From Diphasiastrum complanatum (lineage: Eukaryota; Streptophyta; Lycopodiopsida; Lycopodiales; Lycopodiaceae), in assembly GCA_029204225.1 (NCBI GenBank), contig CM055099.1:39465192-39529191 (forward strand): a DNA stretch of 64,000 bases, in the 5' to 3' direction. The notes under the pieces were generated by a model. The model had not been told where the DNA came from and ran no database searches. It saw only the letters and a program-made list of their open reading frames with translations. The translations under genes and the position numbers were made by a program. This document shows, one piece after another, positions 45,028 to 55,554 of the stretch. The number at the start of each line of letters is the position of its first letter. The stretch's first letter is position 1.

Positions 45028-45350
45028 GTGCGAGTCGTCTGTTTCCGTCCACGAGTCATTTTTTTGCGCGAGTCATCTTCTGTGCGAGTCCTGTGCGAGT
45101 CATCTGTTTCCGTCCACAACTCATTTTTTTGCGCGAGTCATCTTCTGTGCGAGTCCTGTGTGCGAGTCGTCCGTTTCCGTCCACGAGTCATTTTTTTGCG
45201 CGAGTCATCTTCTGTGCGAGTCTTGTGCGAGTCGTCTGTTTCCGTCCACAAGTCATTTTTTTTTAGCGAGTCATCTTCTGTGCGAGTCCTGTGCGAGTCG
45301 TTCGTTTCTGTCCACGAGCCATTTTTTGTACGAGTCCCCAGTAATTTTCT
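45028..45350 (+). repeat. 65-67-bp minisatellite, five units
   Basis: The marker GTTTCCGTCCAC (last unit GTTTCTGTCCAC) starts at 45041, 45106, 45173, 45238 and 45304, giving periods of 65, 67, 65 and 66 bp. Each unit carries several GCGAGTC(A/G/C) words. Because periods differ modulo 3, the long open frames across it are not evidence of a protein. Confidence 0.95.
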
Positions 45351-46090
45351 TGCTCTGTGGTCCATTTGAGTTGACTAAATCCGAAATAACTCGCACAACT
45401 ATACGAATCATTCCCTGATTTTTGCAACGACTTTTGTCAGCTACAAGAATCCTATCGGAGAAAAAAACCCAAATAAGGTAAGAAAACCCAGAACAAACTT
45501 GTAGAAATACTTTCAAGTGCAAAATCTCTGATCTCTCCTGAAATAGAACTATCTAGTACTTGCATAGCTTGTTTTTTGGCAAGATCTGGACTTGTGCAAG
45601 TCCCAAGCATGCATGCGAATTCTATCCAGAGAGGTTCATTTGTGATCACAACGAAGACCCATAATTTCAAGCACTTGAAACTTAGTAAGAAACACTGTAC
45701 ATATAGAGTACTCACAAACTGCATGAAAAGGCAGGTGTCCTAAAACTGGCCTAAACTAAGGTCGGGCCCAGTATGGCCAAATTCAATTGACAAACTTGGG
45801 ACATGCACCCAAGTATAGCAAGTACTGTAAATAACTCTGTACAGGCTAATTTCCTACCAAAGTGGCTACTCGGCTAACCCAAGTAGCCGGCTACAGGACA
45901 AGTGCCCGACTAATATACCGATAGTGGGTCACATCCCGATTACTACTGAAAACAGTAAACTGACTAACTGTACATTTATTACAGTATCACATTTGAATCT
46001 TCAAAATAATGAATTAGATAAAAACTGATTTCTAACTTTTGTAAAGTTATATATATTAGTCTAAAAGCATTTGAATAAAAACTTTTGAAA
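45351..46090. other. No gene seen
   Basis: The segment 45760-45960 (GTAGCCGGCTACAGGACAAG, GCCCGACTAATATACCG) is GC-richer but not recognisable. Confidence 0.35.
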
Positions 46091-46530
46091 AGTGTGTAGA
46101 ACACGAGTTTTGGGTAGATTCAATTTGAGTAGTAGAGATATTGAATCTAGTCACAATAATAGTAGGGTTTTTCATTATGGAGGGAAACCAAAGTTTAAAG
46201 TTAGGTTTGGACCTGCTATAAAAGGATGTAACTCATGGGAAGAGAAGACTTTCTCTCTCTCTTATCGCATTGCATGCTTATACATGGTTCTCTTGGGTTC
46301 ATCTATCCATTGGTGCACTATATTGGTGATATCTTGCAATCTTGTGTGTAGAATGCTTATTTTATGCTATTTTCGGATCCACACACATGTGAAATATAGT
46401 ACCTTACTATTTTATTATGGACAACAGCTTCATCATATCTTATGTTTGATGTTTGATCAGGTTCTTAGTGAGTTTGCATCTCTTTTCTTAAGTAGATGTT
46501 GAATTTTTCATATTGGCAAGATTGGTAGAG
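46091..46530 (+). repeat. Possible 5' LTR of a copia element
   Basis: TATAAAAGG at 46218 gives a promoter-like site and 46378-46520 resembles 9380-9540. No primer site was found at its end. Confidence 0.35.
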
Positions 46531-46689
46531 TTGATCTATTTCTAACCAAAGATCAGGTTATGGGTTTGGATGTTGATTGATCCCAAATTCTTCACAATCT
46601 TTTGGTCTTATGCTTTGATTATATGATTGTCTCTTTATGTTGACGACTTGATTATCTTGGTTGCTCTTTATGTTGACGACTTGATTGTC

Positions 46690-47626
46690 ACTGAAAATAA
46701 CTAATAGATGATAGGTATGATCAAGAAGGATCATATAGATCAATTCGAGATGACGGATCCCTAGTGCACTATAGTCTTGGAGTGAAACTATGGCAAAAAG
46801 GACATGAGGTGGGACTAATACAGGTCAAGTATGTCAAAGTGGTGCTACGCAGGTTCATGCTACAAGTTTGAAAGCCCTTGAACACTCAACTAGGTAAAAA
46901 GCTTTTCAAGCTTGATAAGTCACAACCATTTGATGCGACATTGTCAAGGAAACTAGTAGAAAGCTTGATTTACCTTACCATGTCTAGGCTAGATATATGC
47001 TACATATATGCAGCTATGTTGTTGGTATTGTAAGTCATTTTAAGGTAGCATCAACTGAAACACATTGGAAGGCAGCCAACTATATTTTGTGATATCTCAA
47101 GGGCACTTCCGGTTATGGCTTGGTCTACAGGAAGCAGAAAGGTTTAACTGAGATTCGAGGCTATGTGGATGTGGATTGGCTAATTGTGATGATTGTAGAT
47201 CGACCACAAGGTATGTATTTCAATTTTGTGGTAGTTTCTTTCCTTGGTATAGTATGAAGAAAAGCACAATTGCTTTATCCACAATAGAAGCAAAGTATAA
47301 GGCATTGTGTAGTGCAGCTCAGGAAGCTATTTGGTTAAGACAAATCTTCGATGAGTTGGATATGAAGCAGGATAATAGGATGGCGAGCATCAGAATGGCA
47401 TTCAGCTGGCTAAGAATCCGGTGTTCCACGTGAGAGGCAAACACATCAAGATTCACTATCACTTTATACGTGAGAGGCTACTGAGTGTTGTTCATTGTAG
47501 TACAGATGAGCAATTAGCTGATATTTTCATAAGCCACTCATCAAAGAAAAGTTTGATAAGCTTAGATCAAAGCTTTCTATACTTAAAGTTTGTTAACTTT
47601 GATGTTATGTATATGAGTGAGTGAAA
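46690..47626 (+). pseudogene. Ty1/copia RT end and RNase H, decayed
   Basis: Broken plus-strand frames give VHYSLGVKLWQKGHEVGL, a ..KLVESLIYLTMSRLDICY block, then RNase H: 47176-47433 with STIEAKYKALCSAAQEAIWL RQ, and 47421-47624 with FHVRGKHIKIHYHFIRERLL and EQLADIF. Many stops and frameshifts. The catalytic YVDD lies before or within the damaged start (46640-46690, where a short repeat TTTATGTTGACGACTTGATT is present twice, encoding the YVDDLI motif). Confidence 0.8.
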
Positions 47627-47644
47627 AAGAGATTCTACTTTTAG

Positions 47645-47905
47645 GGAGAGAGTAGAATCATTCAGTTACTGTACTATGCGTCCAGTTAGTCAACTAGGTC
47701 TAGCTGTCCTTGTGACAAGGCTGTCGACAGGACAGGTGTCTTGTCAACGGCAACATAGGCCATGCATGGGTTTCCATAAAAGAAGTTATATGTACAATAT
47801 TTTGGTTTTGTGAAATACAGTTTGCTATGTGGAGCTTAGAGAGTGCTTTCTGAGTGTGTTTTTGCATATGTCAATTTGTGATCCTGTTAGTAGCAAATTT
47901 TAACT
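47645..47905 (+). repeat. 3' LTR-like repeat, inverted at 49049-49320
   Basis: Follows a purine-rich AGGGAGAGAGTAGAA. GTCCAGTTAG, GTGACAAGGC, CATGCATGGG and TAGCAAATTTTAAC recur as the reverse complement at 49049-49290. The end is CAAATTTTAAC. Confidence 0.75.
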
Positions 47906-48179
47906 GATTGTATCTCTAGCCCCTAATTTAAGAAGGCAATATGATTGGAGCATCGATAGAACATAGTGGGATGCTTGATAAAGTTGGTGAGTACCCACGA
48001 GCAATACAAAAGAAGAAATGCATATGTTGTTATTGGTTAATCATTGATCACGTAATTGTGCTAAGCATAGATGCTATTCCAATCTCTTCTATTACTTGAT
48101 ACAAATGACCATAAATACACTCGTATATGCATCCAATTTGCTATTTTCACTCAAAATGGACTCTCCCATGTTTGTCACC
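47906..48179. other. No feature seen
   Basis: AT-rich spacer between the plus-strand LTR and the minus-strand leader. Confidence 0.4.
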
Positions 48180-49035
48180 TCAAAAATGTCCAAAACTACA
48201 ACCGTAGGCTAAAAGATGTATTTTGAGCACAAGGGTGATGTCAAAAACTTGTTTTGATGATTTGCTAAAATTTTACACCGGGCTCCCTAGTCGCTTAGGT
48301 GGCAATTCACAAGCCAAGTCGATTTCCAAACGTGAAATGCCTTTTGTCTCACACTCCTGACCACCTGCTCTCTGAAAGAGGCAAAAGAAATTTGGCATCC
48401 ACTGAGTGCTTTCACCATGACAAACACCCTATTTTGCAGATACCGTTGTAGATACCTTTTCTTAGTAATGATCTATTTCTTCACAGTGAAGAAACTCCCA
48501 ACTTCATGAATGTCCCTTTAAAATTGAAAATTTTTAATGAAATTGAAGGCCAGTTTGCTCTTCAATGGAGTTCGGGGCCTTTCTAGAACTTCTAGGCCAT
48601 TGATACATCAGGATTTAATCTCAACCTTCCATTACTCATTCAATCATGACCGTCGTCAACTCATCCAGGGCCTTATCCTTCTATTCAGAAGAAATGGTGG
48701 AGAATTGAGGCTCTTGGAGCTACTTGAAAATGTTGATTTTCTCTCTCTACTCCAAAAGTTTCATGCTCCTTTGTTAGCCGCCCAAGATTCTAACAAAAGT
48801 TTGAGAAATCCATTGTGCCTGTCCAGTGACCTGCTATAGCAACCCTTCGATGTCTACAGCACCCAAAACTGTGCACAAACGATAAAGTAATGGCCGAATC
48901 TGCAAGAAAGTCGTAACCCTCGCCTGATCTTTTCAGGGAACCGACTACAAATTTCACAATTTTTGCCCAAATATTTTCAGGCATGTTAGTTGCTACTCTT
49001 CTAAGGCAACTTTGTACTATGCACATTCCTTGTCA
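48180..49035 (-). other. Leader of a D-like copia element
   Basis: Related to D's leader (34600-35040). No gag is attached, so the element is cut on its 3' side. Confidence 0.6.
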
Positions 49036-49048
49036 GGCTTTGATAGCA
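49036..49048 (-). promoter_or_regulatory. Degenerate Met-tRNA primer site
   Basis: TGCTATCAAAGCC, two differences from TGGTATCAGAGCC, adjacent to the LTR end. Confidence 0.65.
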
Positions 49049-49320
49049 CGTTAAAATTTGCTAGTAATAGGATAACAAATTGACATAAACAGAAACGCAC
49101 TCAGAAAGCACTTTCCAAGCATAGCAAATTGTATTTCTCAAAACCAAAACACAACACATAACATCTTCTTTGGCAACCCATGCATGGCCTGGGTTGTCGT
49201 TGAGGGGACACGTCTCCCGTCGACTGCCTTGTCACGAGGACAACTGACCCTAGTCGTCTAACTGGACCCACAATACAAGAACACAAAAATTTTACTTTTA
49301 TTCTAACTCTATCATGAGCA
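49049..49320 (-). repeat. 5' LTR of the D-like copia remnant
   Basis: Inverted relative of 47645-47905, ending at the primer site in minus sense. Confidence 0.7.
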
Positions 49321-49348
49321 CACAATGTTTCCATTAATGGAGAGGTGC

Positions 49349-49349
<1 letters not shown>

Positions 49350-49414
<65 letters not shown>
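49350..49414. repeat. (GA)n microsatellite
   Basis: 65 bp of AG repeats. Confidence 0.98.
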
Positions 49415-49417
<3 letters not shown>

Positions 49418-49669
49418 TTGCAACACATTTGACTAGGCATAGGCAATATATAGAGTTTGAAAAAGAACACGATGTATACCTAAGGGCTACGATTTGCTCA
49501 CCATAGATTCGTTCAAAGCCACTCTCAAATAGGTAAGATACACCCATGCTATTATGGGCCCTTCTACATTCTCCAAATGTCAATTCTAGTTATCCATAAA
49601 CTCCAACTATTTGCTACTGCTAAGATATTATGTGATATTTTTCAAGTTAAATTCTTTTAAGTTGCAATG

Positions 49670-49860
49670 GGTATAGATGATTATCACGCCCCTTTAATTT
49701 TAATGACTCTTTATGGTTCCTTCCATATCTTCAATAACTATACTTCAGTTTATGGTTATCAGCAAAGACAACACCAACATTGGATAGAGTTTCTAATTCA
49801 ATGGGATGGACATCACGTTGATGAGGTTACATGGGGCATTGATATATGTTTTTGCTCTCA
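49670..49860 (+). pseudogene. Gypsy chromodomain-like fragment
   Basis: The plus frame contains QRQHQHWIEFLIQWDGHHVD then EVTWG, close to the chromodomain pattern xEYLVKWKGxxxxEATWE with its aromatic Trp residues. A remnant of a chromovirus integrase end; no other pol sequence is attached. Confidence 0.5.
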
Positions 49861-50867
49861 CACTCTACTTTACAAGACCAAGCTTAGCCATTGCACCTAT
49901 TTTAGAATCATGTGTGTCACAATATCCTCAACCCTAGATACTACATAGGCTATCTGCTTCAACATTATTACATTAATTTTTTGTGTATGCTCATGTTATG
50001 CCCACATTGAGGGCAATGTTTTTGCTAGTGGATGGGACTTTTGGACATGTTCTACTACATTGATGGTAGTTGATATTGAGACACTAGTTCATTTGATTCA
50101 ATTGTTGAGCTCATCATAGGTGAACCTTCAGCTGCCGTTCTTGTAAGCCTGGTCTACCACTACCAATTTGAATAGATGTTCATTCAACAATTGTAGTTGG
50201 AGTTTGTTTTGTGTTGTCTTGTTGAGATTGTGTCATGCCATATTTGTTAATTGTGTTGTGTTTGTAGCTACTAACCTTTCCAAAAATACCATGTATACCA
50301 ATGACAATTTTATCAAAGACCACCTAAAATTAGTTTGCCTCTAGCCTAGATTTTATGTTAGAGCTCAGCTCCCTTCTCGACTCAGTCAAGAGCACTTAAA
50401 AATAATGCTATGATATAGAAAATGTGGTCCATTTTCTACTTAAGTGTTTGCAAATTGCAAATAGCAAAGGGGACAAAGATGCAAGTAAATAAACAATCTC
50501 CTATGCTGGTAATGGCTTGAGAATAAAATTGATCCAAGATTTTATGTTGGAAATCAAATACTTGTGGTGAAAAAGGATGATAGTTACCGTCTAGCTAGAA
50601 CATCAGAGAGATTGAACGCCTCCTCAAAAGACCAAGTTTTTCTATTCTCCAAGATAAATTCTTCCAAAACTCAAATAAAAGGTTTGGTTCTTTCAACCTA
50701 AACAATCCAAGTTCAGTGGTTTCCAGACAGAATATGAGAAAAGGAAAGAAGTTTACAAGATACAAAGGAAAAGGAAGGACAAGCTTAAGCATGACATAAT
50801 TGAATTTCATCTACCAGAGAGATACTATGGAATGGAAGACCACTTCAGTATCACACTAACAATGGAG
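49861..50867. other. No gene seen
   Basis: AT-rich, no recognised repeats or motifs. Confidence 0.4.
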
Positions 50868-51042
50868 AGAAGATAGTCTATAAAGTCTTTAATACCTTCT
50901 ATTGTAAATTGCATGATCTCAACACTATGAATAAGATTACATGAGATTTTTTGTTAGAAGATAGTCTATAAAGTCTTTAATACCTTCTATTGTAAATTGC
51001 ATGATCTCAACACTATGAATAAGATTACATGAGATTTTTTGA
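50868..51042 (+). repeat. 88-bp perfect tandem duplication
   Basis: AGAAGATAGTCTATAAAG to ATGAGATTTTTTG occurs twice in a row, period 88, with no difference seen. Confidence 0.95.
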
Positions 51043-52598
51043 TATAACAGATATGTTACAAGCGTTTTCTGACAGCATGGCAAGAAGGATGCTCAATGGT
51101 TTTACCTTTCTTCAGAGGTGATCATCCAGCTTGTTCAACCACATGTAATACTAACTTTCCAAAAATGTTGCTTATTCTCTGTCTTTAGTCAAACTCTTAC
51201 ATTATCCATGGAGATGCTGCACTCATTCCAAGTCAATTGCGTGCATAGACAGCATTATACTTACAGATCTTTTCATCTAGCTATTCAGTGAAAAATTTTT
51301 CAAAAGATTGCGCCCATTAAGCTGCCACTTATACAGTTACCACCTCACACTCGCCTGTAATTATGAGAAAGAGGATCGTAAGCATCAAATCATCAAAATT
51401 TGACCGTTGGTGCGGTGTTTTGGTTTTTTGCAGTCGATGTTACTACAGCTGAAGAGTGTAAGTCCCTGAGATTTTGACGTCAACTGAACAAGCCTGCAAA
51501 ATGCTGACAGATGATTATAGAGTTCCTTATGCAACTTATTTACACCTACAATACACCAACATTTACCTTTCAAGTACACATCTGAGCCGATAATATCAAG
51601 ACAATGAGAAGCTACAAGATCTCAGAAATGTTCAGAATGCTCTCTATGTCAAAGAATTCAAGAAATTAGGCATAACTTGCTGTGTACATGTAAAGAACTA
51701 CTGCAATCCTCATTTGTCATCCTTTTTGTGAATGAATTTTCGCACTCAAGCAAAGAGCCAAATAGTGCCTCAGTCTAGTCGTTTTGTAGATCAGCGCCTA
51801 GTGAATTCGTCAGTGTTGATCCACACTTTTCACGAAACAGTATTTTTCTTCTCTTATAGCAATGAACCACCCCAGCATAAGCTAGTCAACAATGGATAGA
51901 AGTCACATCACGAGATTGTGTGCATGTTTCGGTTATCCTGACCCCCTGCCCAATATTACATATCTGCAGACGCCCTTTCAATCATAGCCTATGCTTGACG
52001 TATTGCAATTGTCCCTATGCACCCATAATATTTGTGAAGCACTCTCTAGAGCCGCGCTTACACAGTGATCCTTCCACTAACTCTCGAGTCTCCACAGGCA
52101 GAACAAATATTATCCTACATGCACATGAACAACTCAACTCCATCGCAGTGGAAGTCCACTTTTCACTCATGTAACCTCATCTTATGCCATGTTCTTCGCT
52201 TCTTCTGAGCATGGTTATTCCGGCCGTGTACCTGTTGCATATCCCTATTTCCATTCTACATATAAATTTCCTATATCTGAGGCCTAAAATTTGGAAAGCA
52301 TCGTTTACAATCTCCATGAGTTCTTCAGCAGTATTTTGAATTATACTACAAAATGAACAGATTGAATTGCAGCTAGAGATGCTGATTTCATGATACCATT
52401 AAACGCAAGCATAATGTTAGCATGGCCCTGCTGCAGATTACTCAGTTGAGTTGATAGGATGGCGAAACCGCAAATCAAAGGATAATTTAAAAAAAGCTAG
52501 CTAGATTGCAGTTAAAAGGCCAAATGAACCTCATAATCAAGGATAGCTGAAATCTTCTTGCTTAAAAGGTTCACCTCTGTACTGAGGGCAGGGAGAAT
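51043..52598. other. 3' flank of the methyltransferase gene, unique
   Basis: No coding similarity seen. It lies outside the duplicated block, whose left edge is at 52597-52599. Confidence 0.5.
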
Positions 52599-52772
52599 AG
52601 TGAGGTCAAGGAGTTGGATGACTGAAGCTAAACTGAAAAAGCTTCACCATTTTTTCATATCCTCCTCAGCTTAATCTCAGAACAATAAGACCGCACGAAA
52701 AGCTTCCAGAAAATATAGAGAAAACAGGGTCTTTCTGTGTTTAGAACTCTCTTTACCTTGGGTTATAAAGAC

Positions 52773-53783
52773 TCATGAAGATGTTTCCTGCCAGCGCTTT
52801 TTCCTTTTTTCCGACCTCACATGCTCAGGATCAGAAACTACAGGAGACCGTCTAGCCGAGGGGCGGGGTCTCCTCAGAATCCAGTGACTGCCGTGAGGCT
52901 GAATATGCAAACCCTTGAGGCGGGCAAATAGATTCACAGCTCTCCCCACACCACGATTATCCGCCCTGAGATAGTAATCATGGCCAAACATGATCCCTAC
53001 TCCAGGCCTCAGCAGCGCCCACGCCCGGTTGATATCAGCCCATGCAGAGTGAAAGTCATGTCCTGCATCTACCTCAATCAGATCGGCTTGAATCCCAACG
53101 TCGCAAAGCTTCGCCATGGCGGAAGTGGTAGAGAAGGGAACAGGTATGATTGCATGCGTAAAATTGGTGGTAATGACGTTCTGGAGGAATTGGTAGTAGA
53201 GCATTGCTTGGCCATGCTCTTGGTGAATGTCTTTGAACGTATAACGGAAGCCGGGCCACCCTCGGAAATCATCTATGCAAAGAATTAAGGTTTGCAATCC
53301 CATAGATTGTGAGAGGTTCGCCATGTGGATCGCAGATGCACCCAGAAATGTGCCCAGTTCCACAATCAGCTGCGGCCTCACTTCCTTGAGAAGTTCATCA
53401 AACACTTTTGCTCGAGATCCCCAGCCTTTGATGCTTTCTTTCCGAAGGAACGGTGCTACGTGGGGTGAAGGGAAGCCTTCAAAAGGGGAAACGCCATCGA
53501 AAATCTCATCAAGGAGCATGGATCGCACCTTTGCCAGTGGAGTTGCCTCACGACACTTATTGTGAAAGGTGAAAAAATCCGAAGGCAATGACTTTAAATC
53601 TGGTTCAATTTGGCTTTTCAGGCAGAGAATAGGATCTTCCACTTCTACTGAACGCTCTCTGAGAACCTCCTTGCAGGTCTCGATTTTGAGGAACAGCGAT
53701 GTCATGAGGCCTGCGAAGAAGGCCAATCCAGACAACAGCAACGGCTGCCAGTGCCTTCTACCTCCATTCCCATGGATACCCAT
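52773..53783 (-). CDS. Membrane-anchored class I methyltransferase-like protein, copy 1
   Basis: 336 residues, single exon. The ATG at 53783 is the first in frame: 30 codons upstream is a TAG, and no ATG lies between. Context GAGATGG is good for a plant start. Residues 9-11 (RRH) precede a hydrophobic span at about 12-32, a type II signal anchor pattern. The SAM-binding fold follows: VELGTFLGASA at about 141-151 (motif I), CIDDF at 169-173, IEVDAGHDFHSAW at 236-248, LLRPGVGIMFGHDYY at 257-271. This order and the DAGH/GHDY pair fit the Methyltransf_24 family. The substrate is unknown. The C-terminus is basic (RSEKRKKRWQ). Target compartment would be ER/Golgi lumen if the anchor works as predicted (inference). 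Confidence 0.85.
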   Translation of the reverse strand: MGIHGNGGRRHWQPLLLSGLAFFAGLMTSLFLKIETCKEVLRERSVEVEDPILCLKSQIEPDLKSLPSDFFTFHNKCREATPLAKVRSMLLDEIFDGVSPFEGFPSPHVAPFLRKESIKGWGSRAKVFDELLKEVRPQLIVELGTFLGASAIHMANLSQSMGLQTLILCIDDFRGWPGFRYTFKDIHQEHGQAMLYYQFLQNVITTNFTHAIIPVPFSTTSAMAKLCDVGIQADLIEVDAGHDFHSAWADINRAWALLRPGVGIMFGHDYYLRADNRGVGRAVNLFARLKGLHIQPHGSHWILRRPRPSARRSPVVSDPEHVRSEKRKKRWQETSS

Positions 53784-54105
53784 CTCCCACAATTCAAACA
53801 ATTCCCAAGCAGGATCAATAAGGAATTGCTCCGTGTGGAAGGAAGAATGTAGCACTGATACAGGCTGCTACCCATTGCAGCAACAACCGTATAGAAGCAC
53901 ACGCACTAGGCGATGTTGCTAGTTAATGGGGATTTAGCATTACAAAAAGGGATGGTGACGACTTTTCCGCGATTGCGATGGATGGGCTCCATCGGGGCCA
54001 CAAATGTGGAGTGTGGATCGACGTGTGATGAAGAATCAATGACAATGGCGCAGCACACAGACACTCATGGAGGTTGGAAGGACGCCAACACACAGCTCAC
54101 CAGCA

Positions 54106-54108
<3 letters not shown>

Positions 54109-54149
<41 letters not shown>
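54109..54149. repeat. (GA)n tract in gene 5' region, copy 1
   Basis: 41 bp, CT-rich in the sense of the gene, about 325 bp upstream of its ATG. Such tracts are common in plant promoters and 5' UTRs. The copy at 60551 is 43 bp. Confidence 0.95.
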
Positions 54150-54152
<3 letters not shown>

Positions 54153-54392
54153 TGGCGATCCTGATGGCATGCCTGCCTTTGGATTCGGAGGCAAGTGGCG
54201 ATGGCGATGGCGATCGCGATGGCGTTCGGGTGAACTATTAAATAAGAAGCAGAAAAGAGAGCGAGAGAGAAAATAGAGATATAGCCCGGCATCTTATGGG
54301 AAATGATCAAAGTCCAAGGTCGTCGACAACAAAAAAATACAATAGCCCTCTCAAGGAGGTGACTCTTTCACTCTGAGGACGGGGTTTATGCG

Positions 54393-54980
54393 GTCCTTTT
54401 CATCGAATCAGATGCTCGGTAACTATACAATCTCTCAGTTGTTTAGTTCTTATATACAAGAACTTTTCGGGTTCAAGTCAAGACACACCCGATGATTCAT
54501 CCAACAGGTTCAATTGGACTTCATAACCAATATGTTCTCCTTCACGTACAATCTTCTTGAGTCGGCTTACGTGAAAATCCGAATGCACTTGAGTTCCCTC
54601 CGGGAGGTCCAACTGTTAAGCTAAGGATCCGATCTTTTTCAAGATCCGATACGGTCCTCTATATCTCGAGGACAATTTGTAATGCTTGTCGGTACACATT
54701 ACACTAGAATCCTTTGGGATTCTCAAATATATCCAATCCCCCATTTGAAAGTCTTGAGTTAATCTTTCTTGATTTGCACAATGTCGGTCCCTATTTTGGA
54801 CACACTGGACATTCTTACGTGCTATTTGTAGCATTTCCTGCATATCATGTAGGAAATCCGCTACCTTCTGAAACTTGATCATCCGAGTCTCTCCTAAAAT
54901 AGGTGATCTAGGCTAAAAAACTATATATAAGCATGAACGAGCTATAACCGGTGGCCAAATGCTTGCTACATCTCAATATA
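54393..54980 (-). pseudogene. Ty3/gypsy integrase end with chromodomain
   Basis: Minus frames give MIKFQKVADFLHDMQEMLQI, DWIYLRIPKDSS, KLSSRYRGPYRILKKIGSLA (54616-54882), then QVHSDFHVSRLKK and a chromodomain-like ..EKFLYIRTKQLRDCIVTEHL IR.KGP that is cut exactly at the methyltransferase block edge (54392). Same family as 30-470. Stops interrupt the C-terminal part. Confidence 0.8.
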
Positions 54981-55554
54981 CAAAGGATAACTTCCGCTCC
55001 AAGGAGATTGCCATCAAAGTATAGATGTAGACATCATTTGATCTTTTGATTATCAATCATAATTCATCGAATCCTTGTCTTATACTCAACAAGAGGACAC
55101 GATACCCTATCATAGGCAACTCAATCAAGGGCAGTTACTCCTCTCAATGAGATTGTTGATGGGAAGTATGCTCGAAGCATTTTTTTTCTCAACTGATTTG
55201 TCCTTTTCTGTTTGACTAATGATTAGAAGAACTTAAGCTCAGAATCGTCTCTAGTTTAGCTAATACGGCCGATCAAGAGTGACCGGTGAACTTCGAATCG
55301 CGAATGTTCATGATGTCCATGAAGCCTAAACAGACGCTCAATAAATACTTGAGCTAAATCAAATACTTTCCTGGTAGTCCTTACCCAAATAAACATAACC
55401 GATTTGATAAGATGGCTAGTCATTACTAAATTTCTTGTTTATTCATCTGAGGTAATCTTACTATGATCAACTCCCTCTCTTATTGATCAGGTATACCCTA
55501 GAGTCTGAGTTATGATTCTTCAATCACAACTCTCCATATTCCTAAGACCATACC
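54957..55554. repeat. Duplicated gypsy-derived flank, copy 1
   Basis: Nearly identical to 61936-62540 and lies directly 5' of copia G. Shared flanks show that G and H are two copies of one insertion, not two insertions. Confidence 0.9.

Larger units (their letters stand above)
52599..54392. repeat. Methyltransferase block, copy 1
   Basis: 1.79 kb nearly identical to 59041-60829 (offset 6442 bp through the coding region). Covers about 170 bp 3' of the stop, the gene, and about 600 bp 5' of the ATG, including a (GA)n tract. Differences seen are single bases, two GA repeat units and a 7-bp indel near 54368. Confidence 0.97.

Noticed and set aside
44900-45418. Several overlapping 100-170 codon frames over the minisatellite
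   Set aside because: Open in several frames at once because the repeat unit lacks stops; unit periods are not multiples of three, so no protein repeat would be kept.
53784-53855. 24-codon N-terminal extension of the methyltransferase frame
   Set aside because: It would start at GTG; a plant nuclear gene should use the ATG at 53783, and an in-frame TAG lies just upstream.
52980-53922. Plus-strand frames of 96-117 codons opposite the methyltransferase
   Set aside because: Shadows of the real gene; GC-richer coding DNA lacks stops on the other strand too.
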